14,603 nucleotides of DNA from CAZJJK01 sp964546285 (GTDB lineage: Bacteria > Spirochaetota > Spirochaetia > Treponematales > Breznakiellaceae). Shown piece after piece: positions 6,193-13,194 of the stretch. Both the position numbers and the translations under genes were made by a program. The notes under the pieces are model-generated. The model saw only the letters and a program-made list of their open reading frames with translations, did no database searches and had not been told where the DNA came from. The stretch's first letter is position 1, and every line of letters starts with the position of its first letter. The stretch spans positions 1 to 14,603 of the forward strand of contig CAZJJK010000086.1 of the NCBI GenBank assembly GCA_964546285.1, read 5' to 3'.

Positions 6193-7290
6193 TCAACGCT
6201 TTACTTTAATAAGCGATACATAGCTTTCAGAAAAGCCGTCTATGCCCTTAATTAAAGAAAGCCAATAATCCGCCTCGCTCTTTGAGGCGTAAGGCCCAAC
6301 GCGAACCCGGAAATAGGTTTTTCCGTCTACGTCACGGGTTTCTATCAGGGCGGTAATGCCCTTGTCCGCTAGGCTGGACTTTACGTCCTCAGCTCGGGAA
6401 CGAACGGCGAAGGCTCCAGTCTGGACCCAGTATTCATCAATTAAGACTGGCGCGGGAGCCTTGGTTGGCGCTGTCGCTTTCGTGGCAGCGGCCGTCTGAA
6501 CGCTAGCCGCGGGCTTAGCCGGACTCGGTTTAGCTTGGACAGCCGCGACCGGTGCTGTCGTGGCCGGCGCCGCGCTTACCGCTGTCTGTGTGGCGGTCGG
6601 CTGAGCCGAAGCAACGTTAGCCGAGGCCGTTTGACCGCTTGACTGAGCGGGCGCCGTGGCGGCGGGCGCGGCGCTTGTTGTCGCGGCGGTCGGCACTACC
6701 GGAGTCGTTTGAACGGCGGGGGGCGCCACATTTATGACCATGCCTGACTCCGATACCGAATCGACGATAGCCGCGGCGCTTTTAGCGGCTTCCGGCGAAC
6801 GTTCGCCGTAAAAAATAATGACATCGCCTCGGCTTGTCGTATTGGCGCTTTGGGGCGTAAGCCCTTGAATGGCCGAAGGATTACGCAGCCATTCGCTGGC
6901 GTTTACGCTTGGAACCGTGGTGGATTCGGCTTTGCCGCTCTCGCCCGTCGCGGAAGACGCACCCGCCAGCGCGTTCGCCGAAGCTTGGCCGGAAGCGTCC
7001 AAGGCCATCGCGTCATCGGAATAAGCTCCCGCCGCCGTCCGCGCGTCGGCGCCGGATAAAGGAGCGCCGTTTGCCGACGCCGCGCCGTCGGCCGCCGCGC
7101 TACTTGGCGCCGTGCCGCTTGGGCTTAGGCTAAGGGCGCTATCCGCGCCGGCCGCTTTGCCAAAGGCCGCCGCCAGAGCGGATTCCGCCGTGCCTCGGGG
7201 CGCGAAAAAATAGAGGCCGGCAAGAATAACGATGACGAGGAAAACCCCGACAAAAATAATAACTAGGAGAAATTTCTTCTGTTGTTCCAT
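6193..7290 (-). CDS. Membrane-anchored SPOR-domain protein, FtsN-like layout
   Basis: A 365-residue protein with a short basic start (MEQQKK), one transmembrane helix at about residues 7-29 (FLLVIIFVGVFLVIVILAGLYFF), and a long Ala/Ser/Thr/Pro-rich linker (about 30-285). A C-terminal SPOR domain follows (about 287-365, from YWVQTGAFAVRSRAEDV through YFRVRVGPYASKSEAD to the end). SPOR domains bind glycan strands stripped of peptide stems, which concentrate at the division septum, so an N-in, periplasmic-C division or cell-wall role is expected. FtsN shares this layout, but I see no FtsN-specific core motif, so no gene symbol is given. It starts 2 bp after the coaE stop; the only Shine-Dalgarno-like run (AAAAGGGA) is about 13 nt away inside coaE, which suggests coupled translation. 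It is the last gene of the seven-gene run. Confidence 0.9.
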   Translation of the reverse strand: MEQQKKFLLVIIFVGVFLVIVILAGLYFFAPRGTAESALAAAFGKAAGADSALSLSPSGTAPSSAAADGAASANGAPLSGADARTAAGAYSDDAMALDASGQASANALAGASSATGESGKAESTTVPSVNASEWLRNPSAIQGLTPQSANTTSRGDVIIFYGERSPEAAKSAAAIVDSVSESGMVINVAPPAVQTTPVVPTAATTSAAPAATAPAQSSGQTASANVASAQPTATQTAVSAAPATTAPVAAVQAKPSPAKPAASVQTAAATKATAPTKAPAPVLIDEYWVQTGAFAVRSRAEDVKSSLADKGITALIETRDVDGKTYFRVRVGPYASKSEADYWLSLIKGIDGFSESYVSLIKVKR

Positions 7291-7292
7291 AA

Positions 7293-7898
7293 CTATCGAA
7301 CCATCCCTTTTCGGGCTAGGATCGAATCCAAACGGCGCTCAAGCCGCGCTTTTGCGTACGCGCGGAAGGGGCAGCAGTCGGACCGGTTTACTACTTTTAC
7401 TATATCGGCTTTGTTTTTAGAGTATTGAGCGTTAAAGCCTTTCTGCCGCGAGAAACGCCGTATAAGCGAGAGCGGGCTTGCCTTATCGCGTTTTAGCGCG
7501 CGAAAAAAGCGGAGCGCCGTCGGCGCGCTTACGACGATGACGAAATCCAATTGCGTATAGTAAAGGGAACGGTGGAGCAAAGCGGCGTTAAGAACGATTT
7601 TAGTCTTATCCCGCTCGGCTATCCAACGACCGATAAGCTTATCTACCTCTGGGTGGACCAGCGCTTCTAGAACCGACAACTGGTCAGGCCGCTTGAACAC
7701 GATTTCGCCTAAGGCCTTGCGGTCAAGCCCGCCGTCGGAGCGGATAACCGTTGGCCAGCGCTGAGCCAACGTCGTTTTTAGCCCTTCCAAGGCTATATGG
7801 CCGAGCTTATCGATATCCAAGAGCTCATACCCTCGTTTAGCCAGAAGCTCCCCAATATAATTTTTGCCAGCGCAGTAAGCCCCTGTTAGTCCGATCAA
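7293..7898 (-). CDS. coaE: Dephospho-CoA kinase CoaE (divergent P-loop)
   Basis: A 201-residue cytoplasmic P-loop kinase expected to phosphorylate the 3'-hydroxyl of dephospho-CoA with ATP, the last step of CoA synthesis. Family features: MIGLTG start, DIDKLGH at about 28-34 (family D.D...H), GGLDRKALGEIVF, LEALVHPEV, and a C-terminal lid-like RRFSRQ...NKADIVKVVN region (family Q.......AD.vi.N). The P-loop reads GAYCAGKN (6-13): the Ser/Thr after GK that normally helps bind Mg-ATP is Asn. All other landmarks are kept, so I read it as CoaE rather than a pseudogene, but activity is not certain. The start is TTG at 7896-7898, overlapping the polA TGA in a TTGA, with a G-rich GGGGCGAG upstream. 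Length is normal for the family (about 200). Confidence 0.88.
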   Translation of the reverse strand: MIGLTGAYCAGKNYIGELLAKRGYELLDIDKLGHIALEGLKTTLAQRWPTVIRSDGGLDRKALGEIVFKRPDQLSVLEALVHPEVDKLIGRWIAERDKTKIVLNAALLHRSLYYTQLDFVIVVSAPTALRFFRALKRDKASPLSLIRRFSRQKGFNAQYSKNKADIVKVVNRSDCCPFRAYAKARLERRLDSILARKGMVR

Positions 7899-10825
7899 TG
7901 TAGCTCGCCCCAGCTCCGGCCGATCTCAATGGCTGTTCTCAATGGGATGGAAAGCTTATAGGCGCCTTCCATCGCCGTTTCGGTCAGCGCCGCTATCCTT
8001 TCCGCCGCGCTCTCGTCGCATTCCAGGATAAGTTCGTCGTGAACCTGGAGCAGAAGCCGCGCGCCCGGCTCCTTTGCCAAGGCTTTATCCACGCGGAGCA
8101 TGGCCAGCTTAACTATATCGGCGGCGGAACCTTGGATGGGTGTATTGACAGCCATACGTTCAGCCGCGGCTTTTTCGGTTTTATTGGAAGAATTGATGGC
8201 TGGGATGGGGCGTCTTCGGCCTAGGAGCGTAGTCGCGTAGCCGGTATTTTCGGCTTGACTGATTAAGGTTTGGATATAAGCGTTTACGCCGGCGTAGGTC
8301 TTGAAATACGCTTCAATGAAGAGTTGCGCTTCCGTCCGCGATATTTTCAACTCGTTGGACAAGCGGAAGGCGCTCATACCATACATCACCCCAAAGTTTA
8401 TGGTTTTCGCGGCGCGCCGCTTTTCCGGGCTAACCTCAGCCTCGCTTATCCCAAAAATAAGGGCGGCTGTTCGTCTATGCACATCCTGCCCACTCTGGAA
8501 GGCCTCCCTTAGCCTTGGATCATTGGAAAGGTGGGCTAAGACGACAAGCTCAATCTGGCTGTAATCCGCGGAGACAAGCACGCGGCCGTTGCCGGCGCGG
8601 AAAGCGGCGCGGATACGCCGCCCCTCCTCGTCACGGATGGGAATATTTTGCAAATTTGGGTCGCGGCTGGATAAGCGGCCGGTCGCGGTCCCCGTTTGAC
8701 TAAAGGTGGTGTGCAGGCGGCCGTCGGTGTCGGAAAGCAGGGGGAGCGCGTCCACATAGGTGGATTTTAGTTTAGCCAACTGACGGTAACGCAGGATGCG
8801 CTCAGGTACCGGATCTTCCCGCGCTAAAGTCTCCAAGACCGCGACATCGGTGGAGTAACCGGTTTTGGTTTTTTTCCCTGTTTTAAGCTTGCGTTCCACA
8901 AACAAGACCTGCTGGAGTTGTTTAGTTGAAGCGATATTGAATTCGTGGCCTACCAGATCATAAATGGACCGCTCTATCCCCTTTAGCTCTTCAGCTAACT
9001 CGCGGCTGTAGGCCGTTAGGGTTTCGGAATCTATATGTATGCCCGCTCCTTCCATTTCGGCTAGTATGGGCAAAAGAGGCATCTCCAATTCATGAAATAA
9101 CTTAGCTAGTTCGCCGTCCAATAGGGGTTCCAGCAGGGTCTTAACGCGAAGCGCGTAGTCCGCGTCCTCGGCGGCGTATGCCGCGGCGGCTTCCAACGGC
9201 ACATCGCCAAAGCATTTTCCTTTCGGAACCAAAGAAGCGAAGGGCGTCGTACTTAAGCCGAGCCAGGCGTTGACCAGCGCGTCCAGGGCATAACTAGCGC
9301 GATCGCCGTCCACCAACCACGCGGCCACCATGCTGTCCCAAATTCGGCAGCGCCAGCGTTCTATGCCCCAGGCGCGGGATACCTCGTAATCATATTTGGC
9401 GTTATGGGCTATGATGGTCATGGACGGGTCGGCCGTCAGCGCCGCGACTCTGTCGCGAACCGCTTCCGGCTCAAGAAAGGGCGCCTTAACCGTTTCAGCG
9501 CCGCTTTCTTCGTCCGCCTTAAGCGGATGGGCGGAAAGCGGAACATAATACGCTTCGCCTATGGCGACGGATAGGGCTAAGCCAAGCGGCGTCGCGTTCC
9601 AGGCGTCTAAAGAATCCGTCTCAAAGTCTAAAGCGATTAAAGACTGGGCTTTCGCCCGGGCTAAGAGGCGATCAAGGGCCTCTAAATCGCCGATAACGCT
9701 ATAAACGCCGGGAACGCGGTGAGCGTCCTCGGCTATGGGCTGGGGAAGCGGCTTAGGTCCTTTTATAGAACGTATAGGCGCTGGCGAAGAAGGAGCCTCA
9801 ATGTCACCGCCTAACTTATCCGCGTTGATCGAGCTTGGCGTAGAAGACGGTGGCCGTTCACCGGCCGCGGGCGCCCTGGTTTCTCTGGTTAAGGCGGACG
9901 CCAGGGAACGCGCGCCATAGCGCAGAAGAACGGCCGCCGCGGCCGCCCTGTCCAAGCTGGAAACATCGAGCTCGTCTATGGATTTTAAGGGAAGGGGTAC
10001 ATCGCGCTTTAGATCGATAAGGTCACGGGAAAAATAGGCCATATCGCGGCCTTCCGCCAATTTTTTCCCCGCCGATCCTTCTATCATTGGCAGATTGGCG
10101 TAAATGCCGTCCAAGTCGCCATAGCGGGCTAAAAGCTTGGCCGCCGTTTTTTCGCCAATACCCTTAACCCCCGGAACATTGTCCGAAGCATCGCCGGTAA
10201 GGGACAATAAGTCCAAGATGCGCAGGCTTGGGACGCCCCATTCGGCTAAAACCGTTTGTTCATCTATCAACTCATACGGCGCCGCGCCCTTGCCCGGCCG
10301 CAATTCATAGATGTCCCCGCCTACCAATTGGAGCAGGTCTTTATCGCCCGAAACGATATAACAAGCTCTCCCCTCAACGCGGCAGCGCTCCGCCAGCGTC
10401 GCGATAAGGTCATCGGCCTCAAAGCCATCAACCCGCAAGAGGGGGACGCCCAGCGCCGCCAGGGTTTCCTCAACCATAGGCACTTGGGCGTGAAGGTCTT
10501 CCGGCGTTTTTTGCCGGTTCGCCTTATATTCGGGATAGAGTTCATGGCGAAAAGTTTTTTTTCGCGAATCAAAAACCGCGGCTAAACGACAGGGAGCGCA
10601 TCCGTACTCATCTCCAGTCTTTTCGCCGAGGCTGTCCGCTTTTTTAGCGTTTAAGGCTTCTTTCAGCGCGTCGCCATCCAAAAGAGCGATAAGCGCGCGT
10701 GTAAAACCGAAGAGGGCGGACACATTGCGGCCTTCGGAATCGCGTAGGGGCTTATTCAGAAAAGCGAAATAAGCGCGGTAGATAAGAGCGTATGCGTCAA
10801 TGAGAAAGAGGGGAGGGGCTTTCAT
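7895..10825 (-). CDS. polA: DNA polymerase I with 5'-nuclease, proofreading and polymerase domains
   Basis: A 976-residue PolI (E. coli 928), used in Okazaki fragment maturation and excision repair. The N-terminal 5'-3' nuclease has LFLIDAYALIYRAYFAF, FRHELYPEYKANR, DGFEADDLIAT, SGDKDLLQL and GDASDNVPGVKGIGEKTA. A low-complexity Pro/Ser/Ala linker (about 312-370) precedes the 3'-5' exonuclease, whose acidic residues are all present: DFETD near 397, HNAKYD near 474, and YAAEDAD near 550. So, unlike Taq or many Gram-positive enzymes, proofreading should be active. The polymerase has motif A DYSQIE (about 754), motif B KTINFGVMYG (about 806) and motif C QVHDE (about 926). An insertion of about 24 residues (about 52-80, with a CAPC pair) interrupts the 5'-nuclease domain before AAVFDS. 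Its ATG overlaps the upstream flgN-like stop (ATGA), and its stop overlaps the coaE start. Confidence 0.98.
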   Translation of the reverse strand: MKAPPLFLIDAYALIYRAYFAFLNKPLRDSEGRNVSALFGFTRALIALLDGDALKEALNAKKADSLGEKTGDEYGCAPCRLAAVFDSRKKTFRHELYPEYKANRQKTPEDLHAQVPMVEETLAALGVPLLRVDGFEADDLIATLAERCRVEGRACYIVSGDKDLLQLVGGDIYELRPGKGAAPYELIDEQTVLAEWGVPSLRILDLLSLTGDASDNVPGVKGIGEKTAAKLLARYGDLDGIYANLPMIEGSAGKKLAEGRDMAYFSRDLIDLKRDVPLPLKSIDELDVSSLDRAAAAAVLLRYGARSLASALTRETRAPAAGERPPSSTPSSINADKLGGDIEAPSSPAPIRSIKGPKPLPQPIAEDAHRVPGVYSVIGDLEALDRLLARAKAQSLIALDFETDSLDAWNATPLGLALSVAIGEAYYVPLSAHPLKADEESGAETVKAPFLEPEAVRDRVAALTADPSMTIIAHNAKYDYEVSRAWGIERWRCRIWDSMVAAWLVDGDRASYALDALVNAWLGLSTTPFASLVPKGKCFGDVPLEAAAAYAAEDADYALRVKTLLEPLLDGELAKLFHELEMPLLPILAEMEGAGIHIDSETLTAYSRELAEELKGIERSIYDLVGHEFNIASTKQLQQVLFVERKLKTGKKTKTGYSTDVAVLETLAREDPVPERILRYRQLAKLKSTYVDALPLLSDTDGRLHTTFSQTGTATGRLSSRDPNLQNIPIRDEEGRRIRAAFRAGNGRVLVSADYSQIELVVLAHLSNDPRLREAFQSGQDVHRRTAALIFGISEAEVSPEKRRAAKTINFGVMYGMSAFRLSNELKISRTEAQLFIEAYFKTYAGVNAYIQTLISQAENTGYATTLLGRRRPIPAINSSNKTEKAAAERMAVNTPIQGSAADIVKLAMLRVDKALAKEPGARLLLQVHDELILECDESAAERIAALTETAMEGAYKLSIPLRTAIEIGRSWGELH

Positions 10826-11313
10826 CCCTTTAGATCGATCAGGGCCGCGGTTGCTCCATCGGAATAAACCGACCGCCGTTGAGCGAAGGGGTTGGACCGG
10901 AGAGCGTGGATTTCACGGCGCATCTCATCCATACGCTCGGTCAAAAGGACGCGGTTACGCTTTGACCTGGTCTGAGCCTCGGTTTTCAGCTCTTCCAAGG
11001 CGGTTTTTAGTTTAGGAATATCGTTTTCCTCAGAGGCGACGCCCTTTTGATACATGCTCTCCAGGGGATCAACGGCTTTTTGAACGGAAGCGATATCGGC
11101 GACTATACGTTCCTCAAGCTCCACCTGAGCGATAAGACCCTCAGCGTCGCCTTTTTGGATCGCGCTCTGTTGCGAATCCAGCAAATCCAAATAAGATCTA
11201 AACCTATCCCTCTGTCTGGCAAGCAATTCTTTAAGACGTTTGAGGATGGCGACTCTTTGGGCGGTTTCTTCGGCGCTAAGCTCTGCCCGCTGTCCGCGGT
11301 CGGAATCAGACAT
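10822..11313 (-). CDS. flgN: FlgN-like flagellar export chaperone
   Basis: A 163-residue, highly charged, almost entirely alpha-helical, coiled-coil-like protein. Recognisable FlgN-type pattern: LKRLKELLARQRDRFRSYLDLLDSQQSAIQKGDAEGL followed by a long E/K-rich helix. FlgN is the cytoplasmic type III export chaperone for hook-associated proteins FlgK and FlgL. The sequence signature alone is weak; position directly after fliS is the main support. The reading frame stays open to an ATG at 11391, but that would overlap fliS by about 75 bp. The ATG at 11311-11313 (MSDSDRG) begins 2 bp after the fliS stop and is preferred. Its TGA overlaps the polA ATG. The alternative is a generic coiled-coil flagellar protein. 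Confidence 0.7.
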   Translation of the reverse strand: MSDSDRGQRAELSAEETAQRVAILKRLKELLARQRDRFRSYLDLLDSQQSAIQKGDAEGLIAQVELEERIVADIASVQKAVDPLESMYQKGVASEENDIPKLKTALEELKTEAQTRSKRNRVLLTERMDEMRREIHALRSNPFAQRRSVYSDGATAALIDLKG

Positions 11314-11315
11314 GC

Positions 11316-11762
11316 CTACCCCGCGATATTGACGCCGGCCGAAGGACGGGATAACGTTTCCGCCGAGGTCTTGGAAACAATATCCTGCCAAGCGCCGCGC
11401 AACTGGTTAATGAGCTCACGGACGGCGCGAACCCGAACAAAATCACGATTGATATTAGCCTGAAGAAGTTCGCGGTTAAACCAATTGTATAAAGAGAATA
11501 GATTACGCGCTATTTCCCCGCCCTGGTCAAAATCCAGGGAAGCCATTAGCTCCGTAATAATTTCTTGAGCTTTGATTATAGCGTTGTTAAAGGGCTCTAT
11601 TTTATTTGGGTATTTCTTAAAATCGGTTTTGGAATCCAATATTTCCAAAGCCGCGTCCAGCTGCTTTACGAGTTCGTCGTAAAGCATAACGATCAACTGT
11701 CCCTGACTCGCGGTTCTCACCCGGGTTTCGCGGTAAGCCGATAAAGCGTTCGGATAAGCCAA
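11316..11762 (-). CDS. fliS: Flagellin export chaperone FliS
   Basis: A 148-residue helical protein. The N-terminal NALSAYRETRVRTASQGQLIVMLYDELVKQLDAA segment is the FliS hallmark (family: Y....V.TA.P..L..MLYDG....L..A). It is followed by KAQEIITELMASLDFDQGGEIARNLFSLYNWFNRELLQANI, matching the helix that ends with the family's conserved LY.Y....L..AN. FliS binds the C-terminus of flagellin in the cytoplasm to prevent premature polymerisation; in spirochaetes the client would be the FlaB core flagellins. The start is TTG (11760-11762), fixed by a strong AGGGGGG Shine-Dalgarno 7 nt upstream; no ATG is available before the conserved region. It begins 22 bp after the galK stop and is followed by the flgN-like gene after 2 bp. 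Confidence 0.95.
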   Translation of the reverse strand: MAYPNALSAYRETRVRTASQGQLIVMLYDELVKQLDAALEILDSKTDFKKYPNKIEPFNNAIIKAQEIITELMASLDFDQGGEIARNLFSLYNWFNRELLQANINRDFVRVRAVRELINQLRGAWQDIVSKTSAETLSRPSAGVNIAG

Positions 11763-11769
11763 AACAATT

Positions 11770-11776
11770 CCCCCCT
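11770..11776 (-). promoter_or_regulatory. Strong Shine-Dalgarno fixing the TTG start of fliS
   Basis: AGGGGGG on the minus strand, 7 nt upstream of the TTG and within the 22-bp galK-fliS gap. No other start codon with comparable spacing exists, so this decides the fliS start. The gap is too short for a complete promoter, which argues for read-through from galTK or a promoter inside galK. Confidence 0.7.
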
Positions 11777-11784
11777 ATACGCGC

Positions 11785-13194
11785 TTATGGGCGTCCTTCA
11801 TCTATATCGGCATTAGGCCGCCCAAATTGACCCTTTTCATCGTCAAAAAATAATTCCGCCGCTCCAATAGGCCGAACGCGAAGCGGCGTAACGGATGACG
11901 GTCCAAAGACGGAACCGAGAGTTTCCTGATACGCTTTTACGGCTATCGCCGGCAGATAGGCTTGAATGGTACCCGCGAAACCGCCGCCATGGACCCGGCA
12001 GACGCCTCTTTTTCCGGCTTGCGCCATGGCCGGGTGGGTTTGGAAAAAAACCCGGCTTAGGGCTAGACCTAAGGCGACGCCCTGCTCCTTTTCCCGTCTT
12101 GGAGTGGCTATATTTTGTAGATACTCCCAGGAGGAACGGCCTGAGGCGTCAACCTCTGATAAATAACGTTCTATAGCGGCGTCCCCCGCTTCCCGTTTAC
12201 CGGCGCTTTCCGCCTGGGCCGCCTCACGCAGGGCGGCGACCATAAGAACTACCCTGTCGTTTTCATCAAAAAAATGCAAGGCGCGCAGGATAGCGCGGTC
12301 GCCTAATTCTTCCCTTAAGGAGGGCAGCTTATTGATCAGCTCGGCCCGCGTTAATCCGCGTAAGACGCCGCGATCAAAACGGGCGGCGACGGCTTTCATT
12401 TCCGCCGGAATCGCGGCGTAGTCCGGCGTAAGATCGGCGTGGTCGCCGCCGCTGTCAAGCACGCATAAGGCGTAGCCGGACGAGCCCAGCGAGAAATCCA
12501 CGCTAGTAAGCTCGGGGGCTTCCGGGTTTTCAAAATCGATGGCAACCGCGCCGCCGACAGCGCTCGCCATCTGATCCATTAAGCCGCAGGGTTTTCCGAA
12601 AAACAGATTTTCAGCCTTTTGGCCTATCTTGGCTAGTTCCATTGGCGGAAGAGCCTGTCGCGGCGCGGCGTAAAGCCCGTTGAATATAGCGGCGATCAAC
12701 ACTTCCACCGCCGCCGACGATGATAAGCCTGAACCGCGAAGGACCGTGGAAGCGGCGTTGGCGGAAAATCCGCCAAGCCGTATTCCGCGCCGCGCGAATT
12801 CGTCGGCTATACCTCGGACTAAAGCCTCCGTCGTTCCTCTTTCCTGGGAGCGAGGCTGGGTGTCTGATATATCCAGTTTTACATCGGGATAGCCCGAGGA
12901 ACGGAAAAGCACGATAGTATCCGCCCTGGGACTCACAAAGGCGACAGCGTCCAGCTGGATGGCCGCGGCTAGAACCCTGCCGTTATTATGATCGGTATGA
13001 TTACCGCCCAATTCGGTTCGGCCGGCCGCCGTAAATACGCGTAATTCTTCTTTCGCTTCCGGGAAAGCGCGCAGGGCGCCCTCCGCCAAGGCAAGGTACC
13101 GTTCGCGGGGAGCTTTGGTTTCACCGTACAGACGTGAAAAAAGACGGTCGGCGGAGGGCGAACGCAGCGCTTCTATCAGTTTTTCACCTTTCAT
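11785..13194 (-). CDS. galK: Galactokinase GalK (GHMP kinase), GGNHTDH variant
   Basis: A 469-residue GHMP-family kinase that phosphorylates galactose at C1 with ATP, the entry step of the Leloir pathway. The galactokinase signature appears at 58-69 as GRTELGGNHTDH, where the classical form is GRVNLIGEHTDY; the Arg (59), His (66) and Asp (68) are kept, Glu is Asn and Tyr is His. The ATP-binding motif LRGSGLSSSAA is at about 156-166, the catalytic Asp in GLMDQMAS is residue 207, and motif 3 is GGGFAGTIQAYLP near 410. It is longer than E. coli GalK (382), with extra residues at the N-terminus and around 290-340. This variant signature also occurs in a branch of galactokinases in anaerobic bacteria. 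Its ATG overlaps the galT stop as ATGA, supporting translational coupling and the galactose assignment. Confidence 0.95.
   Translation of the reverse strand: MKGEKLIEALRSPSADRLFSRLYGETKAPRERYLALAEGALRAFPEAKEELRVFTAAGRTELGGNHTDHNNGRVLAAAIQLDAVAFVSPRADTIVLFRSSGYPDVKLDISDTQPRSQERGTTEALVRGIADEFARRGIRLGGFSANAASTVLRGSGLSSSAAVEVLIAAIFNGLYAAPRQALPPMELAKIGQKAENLFFGKPCGLMDQMASAVGGAVAIDFENPEAPELTSVDFSLGSSGYALCVLDSGGDHADLTPDYAAIPAEMKAVAARFDRGVLRGLTRAELINKLPSLREELGDRAILRALHFFDENDRVVLMVAALREAAQAESAGKREAGDAAIERYLSEVDASGRSSWEYLQNIATPRREKEQGVALGLALSRVFFQTHPAMAQAGKRGVCRVHGGGFAGTIQAYLPAIAVKAYQETLGSVFGPSSVTPLRVRPIGAAELFFDDEKGQFGRPNADIDEGRP

Noticed and set aside
6190..6202. 13-bp match GCTTCAACGCTTT also found at 14481-14493
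   Set aside because: A few 13-bp matches are expected by chance in a window of this size, and flanks do not match.
8536..8757. Second minus-strand frame inside polA
   Set aside because: It is an out-of-frame reading of the PolA polymerase domain with no recognisable protein character.
11314..11391. 26-residue N-terminal extension of the flgN-like gene
   Set aside because: It would overlap the fliS coding region by about 75 bp; the ATG at 11313, 2 bp after fliS, fits operon spacing better.
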